From Takifugu bimaculatus (taxonomy: Eukaryota > Chordata > Actinopteri > Tetraodontiformes > Tetraodontidae), in the NCBI GenBank assembly GCA_004026145.2, contig CP034983.1, positions 13,053,212 through 13,117,211 on the forward strand: a stretch of 64,000 nt of DNA, read 5' to 3'. Positions 25,801 through 37,931 of this stretch are shown here, piece by piece. Positions within the stretch are counted from its first letter, which is position 1. Every line of letters begins with the position of its first letter. The position numbers were made by a program, and so were the translations under genes. Below the pieces are notes generated by a model, which saw only the letters and a program-made list of their open reading frames with translations, searched no databases and was not told the DNA's origin.

Positions 25801-27638
25801 CTCGTTTTAACTCTTCGCCTTCCTCTCGTCGTTGCCGTGGCGCCGTGAGAGGTGTAGCGCCGGAGCTGTGCGTGCGTCCTTCTGTTGTAGGTCACATTAT
25901 CATCCCGGGGCGGCCGGGTGTCGGAGGACTAGGATTCTATAATTAGCAGCGTATGGGCTAATTCTCGTGAATCCTGTTCAGGTATGGTTCTACGCCGAGC
26001 TGGGAAGCCTCCGAAGGGGCTCAGAGGTGCAGGTCAGGCAGTTTTCAGCGCGGTCCTGCAGACAGATTGTCCAGCTCACGCAGGGTTGCTTTATTTTCAG
26101 CATGGACAATAGTTTCATTGTGAAGCTGTCATCCGCTTTAACCAACACGGCCCTAGTTCAGAGCCAAGACAGGAGCCTTTCAGGCCCGAGACACGTTTGA
26201 GAGGGACGATGGAAGGTCATTACAACCTGATTTTTCCTTGTCCTCCGCTCTGCCAGGCTGGAATACAGATAACGCCTTTATGCCTGCACGCCGAAAGGGT
26301 CTTTTTAAGACTTTTGGAATGCTTTTTCACCCTCATTTACTTTCTAACCTTTCCCCTAGCATATTGTGAGCTAGTTAAAGCTTTGCAGATTTGACCTTTG
26401 AACAGGTGCACGTGTGCTCACCGTTTACAAAAATATGTCCTTTTGACATGTAGAATAAGCACAACTAGAGTCTTTAGCGTCTGTAGGTTTCTACCACGTC
26501 TTAGTGTCGCTCCTAATGTAATTTGCTGAGAATTCTGAGAAATTTAGCATGTTGGAACATGCGGTTGCATTCTTTAACCTTTCTTTTTGTCTTCTCCCGC
26601 GTTTGTAATTGAAAATGACCTCTAAACCGCTGAGCAGGGCTGCAGCCGCTAATATGGCTGAAGGGGAATCTTTTCTTTAGGCACATCAACATAAATGGGT
26701 TTCATGGAAGCAGAATGATGGGATGGTGGTGGTTCATTTTCCAGACTTCTCCAGGAATCTTGAGAGCTGAGTGATTTTGCAGTTTAGTGACATCAGCGGG
26801 GCAGAGTCGTCTTTGGGAAAAGCCTGAGTGGGACGTTTCAACGCGTTTCCTCCGCTTTCAAACCATTTTTTGGACATCGATTTAGTCCCGACTCCGTTCG
26901 CTGACTCGCGGACCTGAGCCCTGCAACCTGCAATTTAACTGGTCGTGTGGTTTCATCCGAGCGAAGTATGCCCAACGTTTATACGCTTTGATGTTTTCCC
27001 CATCTGTCACATCTAGAGGAAAGTCTAGAATGAGCCCCCCTGCTAGCGAAGCACAGTTGAAAGGCGTGTGAAAGGTGTGATCTGTCCATCTCTGAATGAT
27101 GTCACAGCGTGCACAGATGTGACGTTGCACCTGCGAGCAGAGGAAAGACTCAAAGGAAACCAGAAGTTTGGAGAAGGATGTTTCCGCATCTGCTTGGTTT
27201 AGCATTTAGGAGGTGGTGCAGCACAGCGGCTGAACCCCTTCCAGCCACAAAAGCTCAATGAATCGCAGCGCGGCAGGAAAGTAGCACACCGCACGATGCT
27301 GCTCACCCTTTGTGTTCAAAGGGATTTAATCTGTTCTACTGGAGGACAACGCAATATAATCGCCTCCAAACACGCATCACTGAAGTCGAGCGCAATTGAA
27401 AGTGGATTTAACCTTTAGCCATATGTCCCAGTTAGCACGCTGCTTATCGTGTTCATGTTTGCAGCATCAACAAGGAAAGAATTCGTGTTTACATCGAGTC
27501 GTTTCATTATCTTTCCATGGCACATGCTGATGCAGGCTTTCTGCTGTAGACCGTGGGTAATCCCACGTCTCTCCCAGTCTTCTTACATCATCACCATCCA
27601 CGGTTTTGGTCCTTCAGTACTGCGTCACGTCTGTCCAG
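22878..27638. other. Probable first intron of yes1
   Basis: No further exon or RNA gene is supported in this 4.8 kb. It holds the decayed repeat near 23.5 kb and otherwise unique, moderately AT-rich sequence. Confidence 0.4.
23485..23600. repeat. Decayed common fish interspersed repeat
   Basis: Phrases such as CTCTGGACGGGTCACC, CACACGCTCACA, GGGCACGGGGCAGACATGC and GGAATCAAACCGGCAACC occur in the order seen in a widespread fish repeat (warped forms of GGACGGGTCGCC..., CACGGGGAGAACATGC..., GGGATTCGAACC...). The copy is badly eroded. The last phrase explains a tRNA B-box-like word on the minus strand. Confidence 0.45.
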
Positions 27639-27650
27639 GTGGGCGTAACC

Positions 27651-30600
27651 ATGGGATGCATAAAGAGCAAGGAGGAAAAAGGCCCCACTATGAAGTACCG
27701 TCCAGAGAACTCCATGATGGCAGACCCCAACGCCGCCGCCGCCTCTCAGACGGGTCATTACGGGCCGGATCCCACTCAGCTGCAGCAGAACCAGGTCCCC
27801 TCGTCCTCGTCGGGAAACGTGGGCGTGAACTTCAACCACTCAATCACGCCATTTGGGGGATCTTCATCTGCCATGACTCCCTTCGGAGGGGTGTCATCGT
27901 CCTTCACCGGTCCAGTGTCCAACTCCTTCTCCGGGGCTGTTTCAAGTGAGTTTTCCTTGAATGTATTGGCCTTGAAGTGTACCCTTGGGTTTTGGTTAAT
28001 GATCCTGATATTCTTCATTCTGCAGTGGTAGATCTATAGAAACATCTGGAAACCAATCATTAATTACTACTATTGAAATCCAGTGTGGCTCGGCTTCCCA
28101 GTGGGACGATCCAAAACGGCTTTGCTGAATGGAGAACATCTGTGCTGTGAAAGTTAGCATGCTTCCCTTCGAAAGGAGAGCAAGCTTGTGTATCTGTTGT
28201 CATGACAACACCAAAGTCATTTTAACTAGTTTGTGATGTGAGGCTAAACACAGGGTATCACTGGTGTAATGCTCTATATGTTGACCCGATAAATCAGCTC
28301 GCTAAGACCTCAGTCTTTGTTAGATTTAACAGGCCCCCTTTCATCTCTAATCACCCTAAATGAGCCTGAGCAGCTTACAGCCGTCCTCAGAGCGCGAGGA
28401 CCAGACCGAACCCTCCTGTTTCAATGGGATTTAACGTGTAATCCTTCTCCAAGTTGGATGATCCGCTCTAAGAGGAGGGCGTGAGGGAGGTGAAGGTGGC
28501 GCTTTCTATGGGTGCTAATGGGATTACAGCCGGCGGCGATGTTGTCAGCCGTCTCACACCGGACTCATCCGCGTGGAGATGGGGCCGTACGTGATGTTGG
28601 TGGTGGAAATATGACCTCACTTATCCTGTAACTCATTGATCTGCGTCACTACAGTGTGCCAGTGACATCAGATCAAGAGAGATTTGACATATCGGCTTTC
28701 TCCCGGCTTCCATTTCATTATCTGTCATTGCAGCGTCTGGTCACAATCATATTTCCATACTGGCAAGTACCTAAGCATTAAAAGCCAGACAGAATCAATA
28801 CAGCTAAAGACCTTGATGAGATGTGTTTTATATTTGTCTGTTTATTGGAACAAAACAGCCTGATATGATAACACAATGTTCTCTAGTGCTGGCTTCAGCA
28901 GCCTTGCCTGGTGTTACCGTCACTACGTTTGGGTTGTGTCTCAGGTGGGGTTACCTTCTTCGTGGCTTTATATGACTACGAAGCTCGGACCTCGGACGAT
29001 CTGTCCTTTACAAAAGGAGACCGCTTTCAGATCATCAACAACACGTGAGCTCCTACGTTTCCCTCTCAGACGCCTCTCGGAGCGCCAACGGATGAAATAA
29101 ATCCAGGACAAATTATTTCTGTGTCATTTACGCAGAGAGGGAGATTGGTGGGAGGCCCGCTCCATCACCACAGGGAGGACAGGCTACATCCCCAGCAATT
29201 ACGTGGCCCCTGCCGACTCCATCCAGGCTGAAGAGTGAGGCCCCGTTTCCACTGATTCCCACCCTGTTATCTGAGGCAACTGTCAGCAGAGTAATCACAC
29301 CGGCACTATCAGTCTGGCAGCATTTGTGTTTGTTTGGTCTCTTCACAGGTGGTATTTTGGTAAAATGGGGCGCAAAGATGCTGAGAGATTGCTGCTGATC
29401 CCAGGGAACCATCGAGGAACTTTCCTGGTGCGGGAAAGCGAAACCACTAAAGGTAACTCGGTACTTGCAAATAAAAGGAGACACAAGTCCTGGAGACTTC
29501 CCAGTCTAACCAGTGAAACCTCTCCAGGAGCTTATTCCCTGTCCATCAGAGACTGGGAGGAGGCCAAAGGAGACAACGTGAAACACTACAAGATCCGCAA
29601 GCTGGACAGCGGCGGCTACTACATCACCACCAGGGTGCAGTTCGACGCGTTACAGAAGCTCGTCAAACACTACACGGGTACGCGCACGTGCACCAGACTC
29701 TCTGCGTCGCCCTGCACATTCATTAGCGTCGAGTGTCACCCTGGGAGAGATTTTCTAGCCTCCTGAGTACCGAGGCTGAGGTTAAGATCTGTGATCCCAC
29801 TTCATTTGCCCTCACTCTCGAGGGGGTTCCACCGTGTTAAAAGCCACTTGAGCTCATTTATATTGCAGCAGCGTTGGCGCTGGAGTAGAAATTCATCCTC
29901 GTCAGATCAGATGAGTGGAGAGCAGCTTTGGCTGGGTTCTCTGAGCGCGTCTGCGTGTAGCTGGAGCATCCTGACGCCGTCTGTTTAATCGCAGAGCACG
30001 CCGACGGGCTCTGCCACAGGCTGACCACGGTGTGCCCCACGGTGAAGCCTCAGACCCAGGGACTGGCTAAGGACGCCTGGGAGATTCCCCGGGAGTCCCT
30101 GCGACTGGAGATCAAACTGGGCCAGGGCTGCTTCGGCGAGGTGTGGATGGGTGAGTTTAGCTTTTTAAAGTCCTGCCTTCAAAACCTAGCAATTTAGCTG
30201 GAAGCAGGCAAACATGTTTATTATTTACGGTACTGTTTGTGTCCAAACAGGGACATTATCCACTTCCTGCAGTCGCTTCCTCTGTTTGTTGTGTTTCTCT
30301 CTGTCTCTTATTTGCTCCCCTGTTGAACTCGTAGCTGTTATTTTCCACTGACATGCTGCCCCTCCAACAACCTCCCAGGCACGTGGAACGGTACCACTAA
30401 GGTGGCCATCAAGACCCTGAAGACGGGCACCATGTCGCCCGAGGCCTTCCTCCAGGAGGCTCAGATCATGAAGAAGCTCAGACACGACAAGCTGGTGCCT
30501 CTTTACGCCGTGGTGTCTGAGGAGCCCATCTACATCGTCACAGAGTACATGGCCAAAGGTGCGGAAGAGGAAGAAGCCTCTCTTTTCATTAAAAACACAC

Positions 30601-33263
30601 ACACTTAAATCTTAATTCATTAAATGTGTTTGAGGCTGCTGTTTTTGTCAGAAGCTTTCAGCTGGAATGAGTTTGATTTCCAGATTTTTAGTCAGTAAAT
30701 AGATTTGTGTGTGTGAGAACGTTAACTCTAATTATATACGCTTCTCTGATGTAATGAAATAAGTAAGATTTCCCACAATTCCTCTAATGACAGGGACAAT
30801 GCATCAAATCTGGGCTAAATTAAAGCTCCCGCTTGATTTTAACGTCAGTTTTTGATGATAATTTAGGGCTTGTGAACTAGTTTATGTCATGGCATTGATG
30901 ACTTTTTATAGGAAGTTTGCTCGACTTCCTCAAAGAGGGTGATGGCAAATTCCTGAAGCTCCCTCTGTTGGTGGACATGGCTGCGCAGGTGAGACAAATT
31001 CCTGCGGTGTTTTTTTAGCTTTCACACACAAAAAAAATCAAATTTGTGTCAATGAGTCACACTTTTAAGTTCTATTTTAAGCCCCTGTTTTTCCAGCCTC
31101 AGATGTCTTCCTCTCCCAGATTGGGGACACTTTTTGTAGCTAAAAATGTTTTGGAGTTCAGAGCAGCCATCAGGAGATGCTGTCAGATTTCTTTTTTTTC
31201 CCGCCCCTCCTGCAGATCGCTGACGGCATGGCGTTCATCGAGAGGATGAACTACATCCACAGGGACCTGCGAGCCGCCAACATCCTCGTGGGAGACAACC
31301 TTGTATGCAAGATTGCTGACTTCGGTCTGGCCAGGTTGATCGAGGACAACGAGTACACGGCGAGGCAAGGTGAGTCACGTTGTGAGTCACAGATGAAAAT
31401 GGATCAAATAGTGACCTTTTGGCGGTGATGACTCCCTGCTTTGTCCTGTCGGGTTAAATTAAGTGAATAGCATCAAGCAGATGCTTCTGTTGCCTCTGAT
31501 TAGCTGCATTCAGAGGGCTGGTATCGTTACCCCTGCCAGATTAGTTTGATTCACCCACAGCCTGTAGCTGTTCTCATGATCTTCTCATTAGCAAAATCGT
31601 GAAGCGGTATAGTAATGAAAATGTCGCTGCAAGTAAAACTCAAACCGTACATTAGACTGTAAAATGTTGTAGCTAGGGTGAGCAGCCCTGTGGTGATACA
31701 GCCTGGATTTAGCTGAATTCTAATGTCAGGATAGATAATATAGCGGACAAAATGAAATATAGTTGAGAATGATAGTTTCTGTTAGCAGGAATTGGAATAT
31801 GGGACAAATATCTGTTTTGAACTCATTTTTGAGGAAAAATGCTGGGACATTCCCCCCATCAAATTATTAAGAGTCATTATTGGATTGACCATTTCACTAC
31901 AGGCCAGAGATGGCGAGATATTATTGTGAAATGCACGTCAGCGATGCTAACAGTGATGAGCAATTTATCCAGTTCTCATTAATAAACCTCACTGATTCAA
32001 TTACAATGATAAAGAAATCTAAAGTGACTCAACCTGAATCCTCCATTATGTGCTTTAATCCCAGTTTGTCCCTTTAATCCTGAGTTTTGAAATTTCTCCA
32101 GGGTCCATTTTCAATCTTGTTTGAACCCGATTGCCAAAAAAACGTAATCTGTGTCACGTCATTCTGTGTCACGACAGCCTTTGTGATGTCCTGAAGCAAA
32201 AAAAGATGAAAGCATGCTGAAAAGTGGTCTTGCGCCCCCTCGTGGTTCCAATTCACAACTGTCTTCTTGCACAGGAGCCAAATTCCCCATTAAATGGACA
32301 GCGCCTGAGGCTGCCCTGTATGGACGCTTCACCATCAAGTCAGACGTCTGGTCCTTTGGGATCTTACTCACCGAGCTTGTGACCAAAGGAAGGGTGCCGT
32401 ATCCAGGTGAGTGATGCTGAGCGAAGGTGTGGGGCGGAGGGGGTGTCAGAAGGCAGAGTTATCAGTTTTCAGCCTGTCTGTAGACATGAAGCTGGCATGC
32501 TGGGAGGATAAAGTGAGGCTGTCTGACATTGTCTGGCTGGTTGTTTATGCCTCTGCAGGGGGACCAGTCACACACACACACACACACACATTTGAGATTA
32601 GATGAGACCATCTGGTGGAGGACGATCAGGAGATTGAGCACCACTCTGTTTATAACCATCTGCCAGACTGATATTACCCCGGGGAGAAGTCCCGGCAGGG
32701 TTTTGCAACACACTAACACACAGCCCACATCAGGTCAGCCGCAGACCAGAAACCGTTGAAACATTCACCATTTTTTATTTTATTTTATTTTTTAAAAGCA
32801 CTTGATTTATGAAGTAAATTCATATTTGAGGACATTTACATCTCAGGTGTGTTGATCCTCCATAAATCCTGTGTCGTGACTTATCAATTATGAATTAGCT
32901 TAGCACGAAAAGCAGAACAAGCTCTGTTCAAAGGGTTTAGAATCTGTCTGTATGTCAGATTAAACCTTTCTTATTTTTATTCCAGAAGACTATAAGAGGC
33001 TATGAAGTGATTATAAATCCTGATAGTCCTTTTTGCCACCTCTCTCCCCTTCAGGCATGGTTAACCGTGAGGTGCTGGAGCAGGTGGAGCGAGGCTACCG
33101 TATGCCCTGCCCCCAGGGGTGCCCCGAGTCCCTGCACGAGATGATGAAGCTCTGCTGGAAGAAAGACCCGGACGAAAGGCCCACATTCGAGTACCTGCAG
33201 TCCTTCCTAGAGGACTATTTCACAGCCACGGAGCCACAATACCAACCTGGAGAAAACCTATAG
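27651..33263 (+). CDS. yes1: Tyrosine-protein kinase Yes (Src family)
   Basis: Membrane-associated non-receptor tyrosine kinase. Coding exons: 27651-27945, 28945-29044, 29136-29234, 29349-29452, 29528-29677, 29995-30150, 30379-30558, 30912-30988, 31216-31369, 32275-32406 and 33055-33263. They join in frame to 551 residues (human 543). MGCIKSK gives Gly2 myristoylation and Cys3 palmitoylation. A Yes-type unique region with TPFGG motifs precedes the SH3 domain (about 101-159, ALYDY). The SH2 domain runs from about 166 (FLVRES, Arg193). The kinase domain has [10 protein letters not shown], Lys313, HRDLRAAN with Asp404, DFG at 422-424, activation Tyr434, and regulatory Tyr545 in [10 protein letters not shown]. 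The unique region and synteny separate it from Src and Fyn. All splice junctions are GT-AG. It is followed closely by enosf1. Confidence 0.97.
32232..32245 (-). promoter_or_regulatory. CTCF-core-like motif in yes1 intron
   Basis: The minus strand reads CCACGAGGGGGCGC, 13 of 14 matches to the CTCF core. It lies 30 bp before a kinase-domain exon, so it overlaps the splice-acceptor neighbourhood. Confidence 0.35.
32569..32590. repeat. (CA)n microsatellite in yes1 intron
   Basis: Eleven CA units, intronic. Confidence 0.9.
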
Positions 33264-34290
33264 CCTGGCGTGTCTCCCTCCACCTAAGAAAAACAAGCTC
33301 TTAGCCAACTGGAGGCGGTGCTGAGCAGCTGAAGAACCACTACTCGCTCCACCCATTCTTGATTATCATTTCTTTTTCATTGTCCGCTACCATTTCATTT
33401 TATCCTGATGTATTGCGTTATCAGTCATGGTACTATGTAAGTCGCAGCTGTGTGGCATGTTTGATTTTTAAATTTAGCAGCAACGGAAACATGTTTAATT
33501 TAGCTCCACCACCGTGTTGTACACCACATTGTACTTTTAAAACAATGAATTATTGACAGAGATAATATATTAAGGACTGTTTAACAGTGGTGGTTTGAAA
33601 TTCATCCCACACAGCTTGACTTTCTTTAAAAATGGGGGACCGAAGTGAGACTGTGACCGTGTATTTATGCCTTTTTAACATTTTAGAGTGCATTTTTTTT
33701 AATATATTCCACATGTGCTGTGTGTTTGTCTCTGTTGTTTTGTCTTTTTTTAAAAAAAAAAACTTGTTATCACAGTCATATGAACATTCGTTTATTGGTC
33801 TTGAAGACCTTCCAAACCATGTATTGTAATGATAAAATCTCTTTGTCTCATAAGTCTCCCTGGCCTGGTTGTATAATCTGTGATTACAGCAGAATAGTGG
33901 GTCAGTGAGTTAAACAGTGATGAAGATGATGGGTGACGTTTCACTTTTGAAAGAAGAAGAGAAGCTTATACTCTTTCCCCCCGGAGAAAGAGATGGTTGA
34001 CTGAGATGCTCATTTGTGCTGGAAAAAAAACATTTTGTCTCCATATCTTCATATCTTATGCTGACTCATGAGGTGGCTTGTGAAAGACTTTTATCGCAGG
34101 GGTTTTTTTTACACTTCTTTGCATTTTTCTCTTAAGCATACAGTATTACCACGAGAATAACACAAAATAATGCTTGAACTTATCAAAAAATGCTTTGTAT
34201 ATTACTAAAAATATCATTTTGTAAGGTTATTAATAAAATGGTTGCACATATGTGAGCGAGAGTCAATAAAAGTGTTTTGATTTGTCTCTT
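33264..34290 (+). other. yes1: yes1 3' UTR
   Basis: This AT-rich sequence follows the yes1 stop, with T-rich tracts and no further exon. It contains two poly(A) signals near its end (34232-34237 and 34265-34270). The extent is inferred from those signals. Confidence 0.6.
34232..34270 (+). terminator. yes1: yes1 poly(A) signals
   Basis: AATAAA at 34232-34237 and again at 34265-34270, about 1 kb after the stop codon and only 121 bp before the enosf1 start codon. Confidence 0.6.
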
Positions 34291-34390
34291 TAAGTGTCTG
34301 GACCAATGGAAACTGGCGGGTGGTCCCACTGGTTATTTCAGAAAAATAAAGTCAGCTCTTCAGCAAAACTTCTGTAACCTCAGTTCCAAA

Positions 34391-37300
34391 ATGTTGCACA
34401 AAATCGTGAAATTGACTGTAATGGACGTGAGATTTCCCACGTCTTCGGAGCAGCACGGTTCGGATGCAATGGTAAGGAAACAAAAGATGGACCCAATACT
34501 GTCTGCACATGGTTGTTTTAGGCCCTCGTTTACATTTTCTCCCCGCTGCAGCACACCGACCCGGATTATTCGGCCGCTTATGTGGTGATCGAAACGGAGT
34601 GCGGACTGAAAGGTTTCGGCCTAACTTTCACTCTTGGAAAAGGCACCGAGATTGGTAACAACTATCGTTTTTAACGTCGACATGCATCACGTGATTCGAT
34701 GTTGCTGCGTTTACGTGCAGCAACGACGTTTGAAAACGAAATACCTAAATGTATCACTTGTTAATTTTTAATTCGATATTCATACATTCATTGCGTTATT
34801 GATTTCGAACAGTGAGTTGTGAGATTCAAAACCGACCGAATATGTCTTAAAATTCGGTTTAAGTTTACCTACTAGTGAGAAAGAAGGCTTAAAATATAAC
34901 ATATATGTAAATACTAATAGTGATTTTTTTTGGAGATTAAAGGTGTAAAATGTTTTTATTCGCTCCTGAAGGCAGCACCATCGCTTCCTCATTTCTGACC
35001 TTCCGATTGGTCAGGGCGCTCGTGCGTCGCTAGTAGGGCGGGGCTTGTGTTTGACCTGTTCTTGTATGTCAGGTGGATGTTTTAGTTGGGTCGGTTTTTT
35101 TTTGCCCCAAATCAAAAGATTCCAAAATTTTGCAGTCATTAGCCAGTAAAATCTGTGGACGCACTTTTATTCATTTATGCAAATCAAGTGTGTATATTAA
35201 TGTGGCAGTTCAATATAAGCTGCACCTACTTTTACTACCTTTCAAGACAAATCAATATTGACATTGTTAAAGTCACAATACTGGTTTTTGACACGCAAAT
35301 GTAAATAAAAGTAGCAGTACTCTATGTTGTACCCTGCACCTTAAAGGCAGTATAGTCAGAGCAGTCTAAATGTGTCACTAGTCCGTGTTGAATAATTTCT
35401 GTTCACACTGGTTTAACAGTGGTGTGTGCTGTTGAGGCACTGGCCAAACTGGTCGTTGGAATGTCCTGGCAGGAGATCGTCAGTGACTTTCGTGGGTTTT
35501 ACCGACTCTTGACCAGTGAGAGCCAATTGAGATGGGTAAGGAGAAGCCGGCGTGCGATATACTTTTACTGAAATAAACACACAGAAGTTATCAACAAGCA
35601 TCTTCAGTGTTATTTTATCATTTGAATCCTAACACTGATATTTTTACACCCTTGTATGCACCAGTTAGGTCCAGAGAAAGGAGTGATCCACCTGGCCAGT
35701 GCTGCAGTCCTGAATGCTGTGTGGGACCTGTGGGCCAGAGCAGAGGGCAAGGTTGGACTTTTGATGCGACACTTTCCTCCCACCGTTTCATAACTCACAG
35801 TGCGTTTTCTTCATTTTTCCGGTAGCCGCTGTGGAAGCTGCTTGTTGACATGGTGAGTCACATGGCACGTTTGATTTATGTCCAGGATCATGTGACCGGG
35901 GGGCAAACACCCACTCTGGTGTGATATTTCAGGATCCCAAACAGGTCGTCTCCTGCATTGACTTCAGGTACATCACCGATGCTCTGACAGAGGAGGAGGC
36001 TCTAGGTGAGGCTGATTTAGGGTGAAAATCGCTCATTTTTGTAAAAAGAAACAGCTGCTCCTTTTTCCTCATTCAGACATACTTCTGAAAGCACGAGAGG
36101 GCCGGCAGCAGAGAGGTGAGAACACCCCAGTTTCACCCTTTCAGGGTTTGTTTTTTACAGAGCTACCAACTGACAGGGGACCTTTAAGTCTGCTGAACTT
36201 CCTTCTGCATCTTCCCAGAGGATCAGATGCTGAGAGAGGGTTACCCTGCCTACACTACCTCCTGCGCATGGCTGGGATACTCGGACGAGCTGCTCACGCA
36301 GGTTGCTGCGAGAAAACACCTCCGCAGGGATTTAAACCACCATCAAATGTAACCGTGCCTCTGCAGCTCTGCACAGATGCGCTTCAGAAGGGATGGACCA
36401 AATTCAAGGTGAAGGTCGGCGCCGATTTAGAAGACGACAGACGCCGTTGCCGCCTCTTACGAGAGATAATCGGCCAAAGTAACACCCTGGTATGGCTGCG
36501 AGAGCCCCCGACTGTCGGTTTAAACCGACACAAGCGCTAAAGATGTTTTACGTGTCAGATGATCGACGCTAACCAGAGGTGGGATGTAGCTGAGGCCATC
36601 AGGTGGGTGTCCAGCCTGGCTGAGTTCAACCCTCTCTGGATCGAGGAGCCCACGTGTCCAGATGACATCCTGGGTCACGCTGCTATTTCCAAGGTGCGAG
36701 AGAGACTTTTATTTTTCCGGCTGACACATTATCAACCGAGCTGCTTTTCTGCTGCAGGCTTTGGCTCCACTGGGGATCGGTGTGGCATCGGGAGAGCAGG
36801 TCGGATAGCTTTTGCACCGTGCTGCCTGGAATAACCTCAGTAATTAATTTAATTTTTTATCTAGTGTCAGAACAGGGTGATGTTTAAGCAGTTCCTCCAG
36901 GCCTCGGCCCTCCAGTTTGTCCAGATAGACAGCTGTCGCCTGGGCAGCATCAACGAGAACCTGGCCGTGCTCCTGATGGCGCACAAGTTCCCAGGGTAGG
37001 GACCTCAAGACGTGATAGCAGAGTGCACCACATATGGGAAAAAGGTCATGCTATTGTAAGGGTGGAGATGTGAAATTGTGTGACAGATGAGATTTAAGTA
37101 TGAATAATTGGTCATTAGTCAAGTATGGGAGGAACTTACCATAACCAGTAATTTTCTTTTTCTTTTTTGATCTCTCAACACTTAATGATCGTATAAATGT
37201 TATATCGATGAGAACATGACACAGTGGATGCGCTTCTCTGTCTTCTCCTCTCAGTTCCTGTCTGTCCTCATGCGGGGGGGGTCGGCCTCTGCGAGCTTGT

Positions 37301-37682
37301 GCAGCATCTGAGTCTGTTTGACTACATCTGTGTGTCCGGAAGCCTCACTAACCGGTATGAGACGGCCTGATTTGTGCTGGAGGACTCACAAGCAGTGCTG
37401 TTTATATTTTCTTCTATTTTGTTTTAGGATGTGTGAATATGTCGATCACCTCCATGAACACTTTGCCAGTCCTGTGGTGATTCGCAACGGCCACTACATG
37501 CCCCCCAAGGTGAGATCAGCATATTAAGGGAGAATTAAGTTTTTCCCTTTCTTAAGTGTCTGCATTTGCTCCTTGCATCCTCATTTCAGGATTTGGGATA
37601 TTCTTGTGAGATGCTGGCATCATCGGTGCAGGCTCACCGCTACCCAGAGGGAGACGTGTGGAAGGCAAACACAAGCAAATGA
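34391..37682 (+). CDS. enosf1: Mitochondrial enolase superfamily member 1 (L-fuconate dehydratase-like)
   Basis: Mandelate-racemase-type enolase-superfamily enzyme; the human protein dehydrates sugar acids such as L-fuconate. Exons: 34391-34471, 34552-34654, 35420-35535, 35665-35751, 35826-35852, 35933-36005, 36077-36115, 36219-36301, 36367-36489, 36559-36693, 36758-36799, 36865-36995, 37255-37354, 37428-37509 and 37590-37682, about 437 residues (human 443). Active-site features: KVK (residues 217-219), metal ligands in IDANQ (Asp247), WIEEP (Glu273/274) and SGEQ (Glu302), and the His of VCPHAGG (His352). The exon at 35826-35852 is only 27 bp. Joining exon 12 at its sole GT donor (36996) to exon 13 shifts the frame by one base and meets a stop. 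One extra G in the GGG at 36994-36996, real or an assembly error, explains it. All other exons are intact. Confidence 0.92.
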
Positions 37683-37786
37683 AGACTGACATTAATTGAA
37701 TATCAGTCAAATTGGCGACATCTAGTGGTGAATCTTGAGAACTGCAGGACGTGCAATAGTCTCAAAATTCCTGAAGGAATTAAAAA

Positions 37787-37792
37787 AATAAA
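37787..37792 (+). terminator. enosf1: enosf1 poly(A) signal
   Basis: AATAAA about 105 bases after the enosf1 stop, followed by ATTAAA. It points toward the end of tyms on the other strand. Confidence 0.55.
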
Positions 37793-37852
37793 AATTAAAG
37801 TGTGTTTAAGTGTTGATTAGTTGCTTCCACATCTTGTATTTGACATCTGGGT

Positions 37853-37858
37853 TTTATT
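37853..37858 (-). terminator. tyms: tyms poly(A) signal
   Basis: AATAAA on the minus strand about 75 bases after the tyms stop. The cleavage site would fall near 37.83 kb, almost touching the enosf1 3' end. Confidence 0.55.
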
Positions 37859-37931
37859 CCTGCAATGTTGATTCAACCACAATATATATAGAATTTTTTT
37901 ATTTACAGAGTACGAGTGATTAGTTTCCAGA

